From CAYORM01 sp964406375 (lineage in GTDB: Bacteria; Pseudomonadota; Alphaproteobacteria; DSM-16000; Inquilinaceae), in assembly GCA_964406375.1 (NCBI GenBank), contig CAYORM010000008.1, positions 1-64,000 of the forward strand: a stretch of 64,000 nt of DNA. Reading direction: 5' to 3'. Made by a program: the position numbers and the translations under genes. The stretch's first letter is position 1. Every line of letters begins with the position of its first letter. Positions 44,833 through 53,089 of the stretch are shown one piece after another. The notes beneath the pieces were generated by a model. That model did no database searches. It was given only the letters and a program-made list of their open reading frames with translations, and was not told where the DNA came from.

Positions 44833-45782
44833 GCCCGACGGCGCTCCGCCAGCGCCACCGCGATCTCTGCGGCGAGCCGCGCATTGGACAGGACGAGCGC
44901 CTGATTGGCTCGGAGGGTCCGCCCGCCTGTCGCCTCGACCAGCCGCGCGAGAAGGAACGGCGTCGCCGCCTGACCGGTGATGCCACGCGCCTCGGCCTCG
45001 CCGCAGGCGGCAATGATCGCCGCCTCGATCTCGGCGCCGGGCAGCGCCTCGGCCTCGGGGACGGGATTGCAGATGAGCATGCCGCAGGACAGGCCGAGCC
45101 GTCGCTGCATCTCGATCACGGCGGCGATCTCCGCCGGGCTGTCGAAGGCATGATCGAGACGCTGGCCGCTGTCGCGGGCGAAGAAGGCGGGAAAGGCGCG
45201 GGTGCGGTAGCCGATCACCGGCACGCCGCGGGTCTCGAGGTATTCCAGCGTCTTCGGGATGTCGAGGATCGACTTCACCCCGGCGCTGACGACGGCGACC
45301 GGCACCTCTGCCAGTTCCTGCAGATCGGCGGAGATGTCGAAGCTCTCGGTCGCCCCGCGGTGGACGCCGCCGGTGCCGCCGGTCGCAAAGACGGAGATGC
45401 CGGCCAGAGCGGCGATCCGCATCGTCGCGGCGACCGTCGTGCCGGCCGTGGCGCCGGCGACCAGAAGCGGCGCCAGATCGCGCCGCGAGGCCTTGGCGAC
45501 CGACCGCCCCGCCTGCGCCGCCTCAGCGAGTCGCCGCAGGGACCCCTCGTCGAGACCTGCACGCAGCCGGCCGTCCATGACAGCGATCGTCGCCGGCACG
45601 GCACCACTCCCGCGCACCGCCGCCTCGAGCGACTGAGCCGTCTCGAGATTCGCCGGAAACGGCATGCCATGGGTGATGATGGTGGATTCGAGTGCCACCA
45701 CCGCCCGCCCCTCCGCCAGCGCCGCCCGCACCTCGGGAGCGACATCGACGGGTGCATCCACGGCCGTGCGTGACGGTGTCAT
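44829..45782 (-). CDS. psuG: Pseudouridine-5'-phosphate glycosidase
   Basis: Cleaves the C-glycosidic bond of pseudouridine 5'-phosphate to uracil and ribose 5-phosphate (reversible). The 317 residues contain the positions known in the E. coli enzyme with small offsets: Glu32 (ALESTIITHG), Lys97 (VAKASR) and Lys170 (SAGVKSILDIPKT), plus GGTGGVHRGA (135-144) and an Asn in the C-terminal LSNARLAAEIA. With the downstream kinase it forms a two-gene salvage unit. Confidence 0.95.
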   Translation of the reverse strand: MTPSRTAVDAPVDVAPEVRAALAEGRAVVALESTIITHGMPFPANLETAQSLEAAVRGSGAVPATIAVMDGRLRAGLDEGSLRRLAEAAQAGRSVAKASRRDLAPLLVAGATAGTTVAATMRIAALAGISVFATGGTGGVHRGATESFDISADLQELAEVPVAVVSAGVKSILDIPKTLEYLETRGVPVIGYRTRAFPAFFARDSGQRLDHAFDSPAEIAAVIEMQRRLGLSCGMLICNPVPEAEALPGAEIEAAIIAACGEAEARGITGQAATPFLLARLVEATGGRTLRANQALVLSNARLAAEIAVALAERRRA

Positions 45783-45807
45783 CGGACCAGCGCGCGGTCG
45801 GATCGGA

Positions 45808-45833
45808 GGGCGCCGCGGCCAGGCGCGGCGCCC
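45808..45833 (-). terminator. Hairpin after the PCu(A)C-like gene
   Basis: A perfect 10-bp stem GGGCGCCGCG / CGCGGCGCCC with a 6-nt loop, lying 9 bp after the stop of the gene at 45843 and before the psuG start. It probably ends the riboswitch-controlled transcript so that psuG is separate. No T run follows. Confidence 0.5.
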
Positions 45834-45842
45834 CGGCCCCGA

Positions 45843-46328
45843 TCAGACGGAGGGCTCGTGCTCGTGATCGCCGTGCTCCTCGATCTCGACCTCGACCGTG
45901 AGCGTGCCCGCGGTCTCGAATTCGAGGGTCAGGTCGAAATGCTCGCCGGCCACGAGATGACGCTTCACATCGTTGAGCACAATGTGAATGCCGCCCGGCT
46001 GGAAGGTGATCGACTGCCCCGGTGCGACCTGCACCGCGGCCACCTCCCGCACCACGACCGAACCGTCGGCATCCAGCACCGTGGCCTGGAACACGCCGTC
46101 CTGGCTGAAATCGGTACGCGCGGCCACGAGGCGGTCGGCCGCCTCGCCGACATTCTCGACCGTGAGATAGACCTCGACGGCATGCGCCATTGCCGCCGTC
46201 TCCTCGGTCCAGGCATGGCTGACCCGGATATCGCCAGCCGCCACGATCTCGCCCGCGTGATGCGCCAGCACCGGTGTCGCCGCGAGGAGCGCCGCGACCG
46301 CGCCCCCCAGCCAATGACTCGTCTTCAT
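45843..46328 (-). CDS. PCu(A)C-like periplasmic metallochaperone lacking most copper ligands
   Basis: A 161-residue exported protein of the PCu(A)C (DUF461) cupredoxin-like fold. The signal peptide ends near ATPVLA (22), so the mature protein would begin His23-His24. The body follows the family (AVEVYLTVENVGEAADRLV; VAPGQSITFQPGGIHIVL; EHFDLTLEFETAG). The usual copper set His, Met, His-x-Met is changed: Ala82 replaces His, Val replaces Met (91-93), and the last motif is His115-x-Val117. The tail EEHGDHEHEP is His-rich. A cobalamin riboswitch precedes it by about 50 nt, so the protein may handle cobalt, another metal or cobalamin rather than copper (inference). AAGGAG lies before the ATG. Confidence 0.82.
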   Translation of the reverse strand: MKTSHWLGGAVAALLAATPVLAHHAGEIVAAGDIRVSHAWTEETAAMAHAVEVYLTVENVGEAADRLVAARTDFSQDGVFQATVLDADGSVVVREVAAVQVAPGQSITFQPGGIHIVLNDVKRHLVAGEHFDLTLEFETAGTLTVEVEIEEHGDHEHEPSV

Positions 46329-46379
46329 GAACGTCACTCCTTTCGAGGCCCGCCGCCTCATGGACCGCACGCTGGCGCC

Positions 46380-46530
46380 GGCCGGTCTCCTGGCTCGTGG
46401 GTCCCCGTCCGCTGGTGCCGCCGGCCTTCCCGGATCGAAAGACCCAGTGGCCGGCGGCGGACTCGCCACTCACAGTTGCGGGGGCAGCGCCGGTCTCGCA
46501 CCGGCTTCCCGTTGGGCCCCGAGGGGCACC
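46380..46530 (-). ncRNA. Cobalamin riboswitch
   Basis: Reading the minus strand from 46530: GGTGCC..., then GGGAAGCCGGTG, the core GCTGCCCCCGCAACTGTGAG, the CCACTGG arm, GGGAAGG, and finally the B12 box AGCCAGGAGACCGGCC (46395-46380). All conserved blocks of the AdoCbl-type aptamer are present in order. The downstream gene on this strand is the PCu(A)C-like gene (start 46328), whose ribosome-binding site AAGGAG falls in the 51 nt that would form the expression platform. With bound cobalamin, expression is expected to fall. Confidence 0.93.
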
Positions 46531-46581
46531 GTCGCCACGTTCACTCTATCCGGGAAAGCGGCGGGCGGGGCAAGGGGGACG

Positions 46582-47769
46582 TCAGGCGGGCAGCGGCTCC
46601 GGTTGGGGAACGAACGCGCCGGGATAAAGGCAGCGCATGATTGCCTCGACGAAATAGTAATCGCCGAACATCGTGGCGCTGTCCGTGCCGTCATTGTGGG
46701 GCTTGGAGTAGCAGCCATGCATCAAAAGCCCGCGATGCTGCGGATCCCGCGCTAGATGGTTGCGCGCGAGGCCGAGCAGCAGGTCGAGCCCGCGACGGTG
46801 CCAGCGCTCACGCGCCGCCGGATCGGGATGCAGCGCGCCGAGATCGAGCAGCGCTGCCGCCATGATCGCCCCCGCCGCCGAATCGAGCGTCGGCTGCGGC
46901 GACGGATCGGAAAAGTCCCAGGGCGGGCAGTCGGCATCGCCGAGCTGGGCGAGCCAGCGCTCGGCGAGGCGCTCGGCCAGGTCGAGATGGCGCCGGCGCC
47001 CCGTCGCCCGGGCGGTGGCCGCGTAGCCGAGCACCGCCCAGCCGGCACCGCGCGACCAGGAGGAGGTGTCGGCATAGCCCTGGAAGGTGAAGCGGCGGGT
47101 CGGCGCGCCGGTGATCGTATCGTACTCGACCGCGTGGAACAGCGTGTCGTCCGGCCGGATGAAGGCCGTCTCGGTCATCAGCGCATGGGCCTCACCGGCG
47201 AGACGGAAGCTCGCATCCCGCGCCTGCTCTGCCGCCCAGTAAAGGAGCGGCAGGTTCGCCATGGTGTCGATCGCCGAGCTCGCCCGGCCGCGCGCATCAT
47301 CATGCGGCCCCCAGGCCGAGACATAGGCGCCGCCTTGGGTGGTGACCAGCCGCGCCCGCAGCCGGTCCGCCGCCCGCAGCGCGACCTCGGCATGGCGCGC
47401 ATCGCCGGTCATCCGGTGGAAGGGGACGGCGGAGCTCCAGAAGATGAAGCCGATATCGTGCGTGTTCGGATCGTCGGCCCGCTGCGCCACGAGCCGCATC
47501 CGCTCGGTTGCCCAGGCGGCGAAGCGTGCATCGCCCGTATGGTGGTGCGCAGCGAGCAGCAGCCCCACCCAGAAGCCGCAGAACCAGTTGCCGTGGCTCC
47601 AGGCGGCGCCGTCATAGCCGGCCGAGCGCGAGGCCAGCATCGTCCGCCACGCCCCGTCCGGGCCGGTCACGTAGGGGAAGGCGACCCCGAGGGTCGGCTC
47701 ATCGGCCGCGAGCTTCTCGGCGGCGAGATCGAGCACCTCGCGGAGCGCCGCGCTGTCCTCACCGGTCAT
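46582..47769 (-). CDS. Glycoside hydrolase family 88/105-like protein (unsaturated uronyl hydrolase type)
   Basis: An (alpha/alpha)6-barrel protein of 395 residues. The NTHDIGF motif with Asp105 matches the catalytic/substrate Asp of unsaturated glucuronyl hydrolases. The later DTMANLPLLYWA carries the second conserved Asp, and FQGYADTSSWSRGAGWAVLGY is a strong GH88 mark. Such enzymes remove unsaturated uronic acids left by polysaccharide lyases. There is no signal peptide, so it acts in the cytoplasm. It diverges from the CaiB gene; a LacI-type half-matching operator lies 24 bp upstream of the start. Confidence 0.88.
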   Translation of the reverse strand: MTGEDSAALREVLDLAAEKLAADEPTLGVAFPYVTGPDGAWRTMLASRSAGYDGAAWSHGNWFCGFWVGLLLAAHHHTGDARFAAWATERMRLVAQRADDPNTHDIGFIFWSSAVPFHRMTGDARHAEVALRAADRLRARLVTTQGGAYVSAWGPHDDARGRASSAIDTMANLPLLYWAAEQARDASFRLAGEAHALMTETAFIRPDDTLFHAVEYDTITGAPTRRFTFQGYADTSSWSRGAGWAVLGYAATARATGRRRHLDLAERLAERWLAQLGDADCPPWDFSDPSPQPTLDSAAGAIMAAALLDLGALHPDPAARERWHRRGLDLLLGLARNHLARDPQHRGLLMHGCYSKPHNDGTDSATMFGDYYFVEAIMRCLYPGAFVPQPEPLPA

Positions 47770-47792
47770 GGAGCATCCTCCCGTTCCGCATG

Positions 47793-47808
47793 TCTAATCG
47801 TTTTGTGA
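47793..47808. promoter_or_regulatory. Weaker LacI-type operator copy near the GH88 start
   Basis: TCTAATCGTTTTGTGA shares AATCGTTTTG with the stronger site at 47975-47990 and lies 24 bp upstream of the GH88 start. The left arm is degenerate. The centres of the two sites are about 183 bp apart, allowing looping. Confidence 0.4.
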
Positions 47809-47974
47809 AACCTGCCAACCCTGAGCGGCCCGGCCCTGAACCGTCCAGCTCACGGCGGCGGCCGGCCGGTCGACTGTGCGCATCACCGCTGGCCGGCGGC
47901 CGCGTCACATTCCCACGCCGGTGGCAGCGGCGCAACGGATTGACAGCAGCCGGCACGGCATGGCACTGCTATTT

Positions 47975-47990
47975 GTCAAATCGTTTTGAC
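47975..47990. promoter_or_regulatory. LacI-family operator before the CoA-transferase operon
   Basis: GTCAAATCGTTTTGAC is palindromic in 14 of 16 positions with the central CG typical of LacI-family sites. It lies 17 bp before the ATG at 48008 and downstream of a TTGACA at 47940, so bound repressor would block transcription. The LacI gene at 52055 is the last gene of the unit. Confidence 0.65.
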
Positions 47991-48007
47991 TATAGCAAGC
48001 CATCCCC

Positions 48008-49213
48008 ATGCATCTCCTCGACGGTATTCGGGTCGTCAGCTTCAACCATTTTCTGCTCGGCCCGCTGGCGATGCAGATGCTTGCCGATCTCGGGGCCGAT
48101 GTCGTGGCCGTCGAGCCGACCGAGGGTGCCTTCCATCGCAAATGGTCGGGTGCCGATGTCTGGGTGGATGGCGAATCCGCGCTCTTCCTGACCGCCAACC
48201 GCAACAAGCGTAGCCTGGCGGTGGATCTGAAATCGCCGGAAGGACGGGAGATCGCCCGCAAGCTGGCCTTGAGCGCCGATGTCGTCTGCGAGAATTTCCG
48301 CCCCGGCGTGATGGAGAAGCTCGGTCTCGGCTACGAGACGCTGCGGGCGGGCAATCCGCGGCTGATCTACGCCGCGGCGAGCGGCTACGGGCGCGACGGG
48401 CCGATGGCCGAAGAGCCGGGACAGGATCTCCTGGCGCAGGCCGTCTCCGGCCTTGCCTCGATCACCGCCGGTGAGGGCGAGGCCGCTCATGCGGTCGGCT
48501 GCTCGGTCGTCGACCATCACGGCGCGGCGCTGCTGGCCATGGGCGTGCTCGCCGCGCTGATCGCGCGCGACCGCACCGGCGCCGGCCGCCGGATCGATGT
48601 CGACCTGCTCTCCGCCGCCATCGACCTGCAGGCCGAGTCCTTCACGACCTATCTCAACGGACCGCCGGGCATCCAGGCACAGCGTCGGGCCGGCCTCGCC
48701 GGCTGGTACTACCCCGCGCCTTACGGGGTCTATCCGACGGCGGATGGCGCCATCGCGATTTCTTTCGCCACCATGGCCGATCTCGCCCGCGCGCTCGACG
48801 CGCCGGAGCTGAACGCCATGCAGCCCTCCGATCTCTACACGCGCCCCGAAGCGATCGTCTCGGCGATCGCACCCCGCCTGCGGTCGCGGCCGACGGCGGA
48901 ATGGCTGCCGATCCTCGCCGCGCACAAGATCTGGCACGCGCGCGTCAACGGCTATGCCGAGGTGGTCGACCATCCGCAGGTCCGCCACAATGGCAGCTTC
49001 ATCGCCTGCGAGGGCGCGAGCGGGCGCCCCCTCACCCTTGTCGGGCATCCGGTACGCTATGATGGCGGCACGCCCGAGATCCGCCTCGCCCCGCAGCCGC
49101 TCGGCGCCCAGACGCACGAGATCCTGCTCGAGCTCGGCTATGATGAGGCCGAGATCGCCCGGCTCGCCGCCGAGGGTCGGGTGACCCTCGCCACGTCAGG
49201 GGAGACCGCATGA
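48008..49213 (+). CDS. CaiB/BaiF family CoA-transferase
   Basis: A class III CoA-transferase of 401 residues that moves CoA between carboxylic acids through an aspartyl intermediate; the catalytic Asp is in EEPGQDLLAQAVSG (about residue 140). GPLAMQMLADLGADVVAVEP at the N-terminus and NKRSLAVDLKSPEG are family hallmarks. It is the first gene of the LacI-controlled unit and overlaps the next gene by 4 bp (ATGA). It probably activates the acid on which the MaoC-domain protein then acts. Confidence 0.92.
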   Translation: MHLLDGIRVVSFNHFLLGPLAMQMLADLGADVVAVEPTEGAFHRKWSGADVWVDGESALFLTANRNKRSLAVDLKSPEGREIARKLALSADVVCENFRPGVMEKLGLGYETLRAGNPRLIYAAASGYGRDGPMAEEPGQDLLAQAVSGLASITAGEGEAAHAVGCSVVDHHGAALLAMGVLAALIARDRTGAGRRIDVDLLSAAIDLQAESFTTYLNGPPGIQAQRRAGLAGWYYPAPYGVYPTADGAIAISFATMADLARALDAPELNAMQPSDLYTRPEAIVSAIAPRLRSRPTAEWLPILAAHKIWHARVNGYAEVVDHPQVRHNGSFIACEGASGRPLTLVGHPVRYDGGTPEIRLAPQPLGAQTHEILLELGYDEAEIARLAAEGRVTLATSGETA

Positions 49214-50274
49214 CCATCGCCGCACCGCCGTCGCCGCCCACCCTGCCGGTCGCGGTGGGGGATACCGTCGTCTTCTCCAAGACCGTCGGCGAGTTTGACG
49301 TCTACGGCTTCGCCGGCATCACCGGGGACTTCTCGCCCAACCATGTGGATGAGGAGCGGATGCGGACGACCCGCTTCGGCGGGCGGATCGCCCATGGGGC
49401 GCTGCTGATCGGCTATATGTCGACCACCTCGACCATGCTGATCGAGCGCGGGCTGGCGCGCGACCCGAACTGGACCGCGGTGGCGCTGGGCTATGATCGG
49501 ATCCGCTTCGTCGGTCCGGTGCGGATCGGCGACACGGTGACGGTGCGCTACCGGATCACCGCCGTCGATGCCGAGCGCGGGCGCACCACGGCCGAGATCA
49601 CGGTCGAAACCCAAGAGGGCGCGCTGGCCGCAGTGGCGACGGGCCTGCTGAAATGGCTGCCCCTCGAAGAGCCGTCCTCCGGCACGCCGGATCCCGGCAC
49701 CGGGAAGACGGACCGTACCGGAACGACCGCGCCTGCGACCGGCGGTGTCGTGGCGGCGGCGGTGTCCGGGGTGACGGCGTCCGGGGCGACGGACGGTCAC
49801 CGCGCAGCCGTCGCCGCGCTGCTCTCGACCCTCCTGCCGGGCGATGACGCTTTTCCCGACGCCGCGAACACCGACACCCCGGCCCTGTTTGCCCGGCGGG
49901 TCGAGGAGACGGACCCGGCGCTCGCCGCTCGGCTCCGGGCCTGGCTGGAGGCAGGCACGCCGCCCTTCGCGGCACGCGACGCGGCGGCGCGGGCGGAGGC
50001 CGTCGCGGCATGGGAGCGGGCCGAGCCGGCCGCCTTCCGCCGGCTGCTGACCATCGCCTATCTCAGCTACTACGAGGCGCCGGAGGTCGTCGCGGCGATC
50101 CGGGCGATCGGCATCCCCTACAACGACACACCCCAGCCGGCCGGCTATCCGCTGCCGGCGTTTCGACCCGAGCAGGCGCCGCGGCATGGGATCGGCGGCT
50201 ATGTCCCGACGGCGGCCGTGAAGCGCCTGCCGCTGCCCGATTTCGCCGGCAGCGCCACAGCGGGCCACCATTAG
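49210..50274 (+). CDS. Fusion: MaoC-like hydratase domain plus GMC-dehydrogenase small-subunit-like domain
   Basis: Residues 1-155 are a MaoC/(R)-specific enoyl-CoA hydratase hot-dog domain with DFSPNHVDEERMRTTRFGG and the IAHGALL motif (about 38-70). A Thr/Gly/Ala/Ser-rich linker (about 155-195) follows. Residues 195-345 resemble gluconate 2-dehydrogenase subunit 3: LLPGDDAFPDA, a helical middle, FRRLLTIAYLSYYEAPEV and a C-terminal Pro-rich segment. The next gene encodes the matching GMC large subunit, 53 bp downstream. The small subunit is normally a separate, Tat-exported protein; here there is no signal and a hydratase is attached. I know of no such fusion, though it may exist in close relatives. 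Confidence 0.8.
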   Translation: MTIAAPPSPPTLPVAVGDTVVFSKTVGEFDVYGFAGITGDFSPNHVDEERMRTTRFGGRIAHGALLIGYMSTTSTMLIERGLARDPNWTAVALGYDRIRFVGPVRIGDTVTVRYRITAVDAERGRTTAEITVETQEGALAAVATGLLKWLPLEEPSSGTPDPGTGKTDRTGTTAPATGGVVAAAVSGVTASGATDGHRAAVAALLSTLLPGDDAFPDAANTDTPALFARRVEETDPALAARLRAWLEAGTPPFAARDAAARAEAVAAWERAEPAAFRRLLTIAYLSYYEAPEVVAAIRAIGIPYNDTPQPAGYPLPAFRPEQAPRHGIGGYVPTAAVKRLPLPDFAGSATAGHH

Positions 50275-50327
50275 CCGGAGGCCGCCGCCCCGAGACGATG
50301 CGGCCCGGCGCGCGGGAGGGACGTCCG

Positions 50328-51968
50328 ATGAAGGACAGGGTTGACGTCGTGATTGTGGGTTCGGGGCCGTCGGGGGCCATCGTCGCCCACACGCTCGCCC
50401 GGGCCGGGGCGCGGACGGTCGTCCTCGAGCAGGGTGGCTGGACCCGCCCCGCCGATCATCCGCATGAGGGGCGCGACTGGGAGTGGCGGCGGCTGACCGA
50501 CTGGTCGCCCAACCCCAATGTCCGCCGCCGCCCCGACGACTACCCGGTCGATACCCGCACCTCCAACGCGCTGATGTGGAACGCCGTCGGCGGCTCGACC
50601 GCGGTCTACACCGCGCAATGGCCGCGGATGAAGCCGTCGGAGTTCCGCAAGGGCACCGAGCACGGGCTCGCCCCGGACTGGCCCTTCACCTATGAGGATC
50701 TGGCGCCGTTCTACGCCGAGACGGACCGGCTGCTGGGCGTCAGCGGACTTGCGGGCGATCCGGCGATGCCGGCGCAAGAGCCCTTCCCGATGCCGCCCCT
50801 GCCGCTCGAGCCCTTCGCCACGACGGTCGGCGGGGCCTTTGAGCGGCTGGGCTGGCATTGGTGGCCGACGCCCTGCGCCGTCAACTCGGTCGAATATGAC
50901 GGACGCCCTGCATGCAACCATTGCGGGGATTGCCAGTCAGGCTGCCCGCGCGGCTCGATGCTCGACATCTCGATGGCACTGTGGCCGCGGGCGCTGGCCG
51001 CGGGGGTCGAGCTGCGCACCCATGCCCGGGCCGAACGGATCGAGACCGACCGCAGCAGCCGCGCGACCGGCGTCACCTATGTCGACCGGACGACCGGCGA
51101 GCGGGTGTTTCAGCCGGCCGATATCGTCGTGGTCTCCTGCAACGGCATCGGCACGCCGCGGCTGCTGCTGCTCTCCGACAGTGCACGCTTCCCCCGCGGG
51201 CTCGCGAACAATGCCGATCAGGTGGGACGCTATCTGATGCACCACACGCTGGTCGCCTCGGAGATGTGGACCGACGCGCCGCTCCTGTCGCATGTCGGTG
51301 CCGCCGGCGCGCTCGTGTCGCGGCAGTTCTCAGAGACCGACCCCTCGCGCGGCTTCGTCAACGGGTTCAACATCCTCGTCGTGCGGTCGAGCGGCGCCGG
51401 CACACAGACGCTCGGCTCCTTCTACAATGCCCGCATGGCGCCCTGGGGCAGCGAGCACCACGCCTGGTTCCGCCGCCGCTTCTCGCACGGTTTCTGCGCC
51501 TTCGCGATGGGTGACGACCTGCCGCAGGCCGACAATCGCGTCACCCTGTCCGATACGCTGGTCGACAGCGACGGCCTGCCGGCGCCGAAGATCAGCTACA
51601 CCCCGCACGAGAATGACTGGCGGATGATGCGTTTCGCCGCACGCCGGCTGGAGGAGCTGGCCAAGGCGATCGATGCCTTCGACTATGTGATCAACGACTA
51701 TGTCGGCGACCGCGCCGACTATCAGACGCCGGCCTGGCATCTGATGGGCACCTGCCGGATCGGCACCGATCCGGCCCAGTCCGTCGCCACGCCGTGGCAC
51801 CAGAGCTGGGAGGTTCCCAATCTCTACCTGATCGATGGCAGCGCCATGCCGACCGGCGCCGCGGCCAATCCGACCAGCACGATCTGTGCGATGGCGCTGC
51901 GCGCCGCGACCCATCTCGCGGCCAATCTGGCGGCGTTGAAGAAGGCCGACCGGCCGGTTGCGGCGTAA
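50328..51968 (+). CDS. GMC family FAD-dependent dehydrogenase, large subunit type
   Basis: A glucose-methanol-choline flavoprotein of 546 residues. It has the dinucleotide motif VGSGPSGAIVAHTLARAG (about 9-26), the MWNAVGGSTAVY region, and a Cys-rich insert CNHCGDCQSGCPRGS (about 197-211) as in membrane-linked gluconate/glucose dehydrogenases. The catalytic His lies in AWHLMGTCR and the partner Asn in AANPTSTI. It probably oxidises a sugar or polyol alcohol, working with the small-subunit-like domain of the preceding gene. No export signal is seen and no cytochrome subunit follows. SD GGGAGGG precedes ATG 50328. Confidence 0.9.
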   Translation: MKDRVDVVIVGSGPSGAIVAHTLARAGARTVVLEQGGWTRPADHPHEGRDWEWRRLTDWSPNPNVRRRPDDYPVDTRTSNALMWNAVGGSTAVYTAQWPRMKPSEFRKGTEHGLAPDWPFTYEDLAPFYAETDRLLGVSGLAGDPAMPAQEPFPMPPLPLEPFATTVGGAFERLGWHWWPTPCAVNSVEYDGRPACNHCGDCQSGCPRGSMLDISMALWPRALAAGVELRTHARAERIETDRSSRATGVTYVDRTTGERVFQPADIVVVSCNGIGTPRLLLLSDSARFPRGLANNADQVGRYLMHHTLVASEMWTDAPLLSHVGAAGALVSRQFSETDPSRGFVNGFNILVVRSSGAGTQTLGSFYNARMAPWGSEHHAWFRRRFSHGFCAFAMGDDLPQADNRVTLSDTLVDSDGLPAPKISYTPHENDWRMMRFAARRLEELAKAIDAFDYVINDYVGDRADYQTPAWHLMGTCRIGTDPAQSVATPWHQSWEVPNLYLIDGSAMPTGAAANPTSTICAMALRAATHLAANLAALKKADRPVAA

Positions 51969-52054
51969 CCGCGCTTCCGTCAGCGGCCTCGGGACGATAG
52001 ACCTGATCCAAGGGAGTGAGCGCGGGCGCGCCGGAAGAAACTCGCGGGGAGGTC

Positions 52055-53065
52055 ATGGCGACGATCAAGGATGTGGCGAAGCTCGCCGGCGTGTCGCCGG
52101 CGACCGTGTCCGCTGCGATCTCGGGCAAGGGCTACATCCGGGACACCACCCGCCAGCGGGTGATGCGGGCGGTGGAGCAGCTCGGCTACGCGCCAGACGG
52201 CGTGGCACAGAGCTTGCGCCGCCGCACGACGCATACGCTGGGCCTTGTCGTTCCCGACATTACCAACCCCTTCTATACCGAGCTGACCGATGCGGTCGAG
52301 CGCGCCGCCCGCGCCCTCGGCTATGCGATCGTGCTGTGCGGCAGCGGGCATGACGCCGAGCGCGAGCGGCAATTGCTCCAGCTCCTCCGGACACGCCGGG
52401 TCGACGGCATCATCCTCGCCCCCTTCGGCACCAACGACGCCTATGCGCGCGTCAAGCCGGTGGTCGACGGCTTCCCTCTGGTGCTGGTCAACAACGCGCC
52501 GGAGCGGCTGCAGGCCGACACGATCGTCATCGACAACTTCGTCGCCGGCTACAAGGCGACGCGCCACATCCTCGACCAGGGACACCGGCGGATCGCCACC
52601 ATCGCCGGGCCGCAGCACACGCTGACCGGGCGCGAGCGCCTGCGCGGCGTGGTCGAGGCGCTCGCGGAGCGCGACCTGCAGCTCGAGGAGCGGTATCTGC
52701 GCTTCGGCGGCTTCCTGCAGGACGAGGCCCACCGGGCCTGCGACGCCCTCCTGGCGCTCGATGAGCCGCCCACCGCGATCTTCGCCGCCAACAACCACAT
52801 GGTGGTCGGCACGATGCTGTCGATCGCCCGGCACGGCCGCGCCTGCCCCGACGACATCTCGGTCGCCGGCGTCGATGATTTCCGCTGGGCCGAGGCGTTC
52901 CGGCCGCGTCTCACCACGATCCGGCAGCCGGTGGAGGCGATGGGGGCCGAGGCGGTGCGGCTGGTGCTGCAGCGGATCGACCGCTACGAGGGCCAGCGGG
53001 TGCAGATCGTCTTCGAACCGGAACTCGTCTGCCGCGAATCCGTGACGCCGCCGCGCGCCGAGTGA
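52055..53065 (+). CDS. LacI family transcriptional regulator
   Basis: A 336-residue repressor. The HTH occupies residues 3-22 (IKDVAKLAGVSPATVSAAIS), the hinge helix has the minor-groove Leu (AQSLRRR, about 54-60), and the periplasmic-binding-like effector domain begins at THTLGLVVPDITNPFY. GGGGAGG precedes the ATG. It ends the CaiB-MaoC-GMC unit and is the likely owner of the operator at 47975-47990, controlling the unit, the divergent GH88 gene and itself. The effector is probably a sugar or sugar acid. Confidence 0.92.
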   Translation: MATIKDVAKLAGVSPATVSAAISGKGYIRDTTRQRVMRAVEQLGYAPDGVAQSLRRRTTHTLGLVVPDITNPFYTELTDAVERAARALGYAIVLCGSGHDAERERQLLQLLRTRRVDGIILAPFGTNDAYARVKPVVDGFPLVLVNNAPERLQADTIVIDNFVAGYKATRHILDQGHRRIATIAGPQHTLTGRERLRGVVEALAERDLQLEERYLRFGGFLQDEAHRACDALLALDEPPTAIFAANNHMVVGTMLSIARHGRACPDDISVAGVDDFRWAEAFRPRLTTIRQPVEAMGAEAVRLVLQRIDRYEGQRVQIVFEPELVCRESVTPPRAE

Positions 53066-53089
53066 ACGGCGCGGCCGCCGCCGGCCGGG

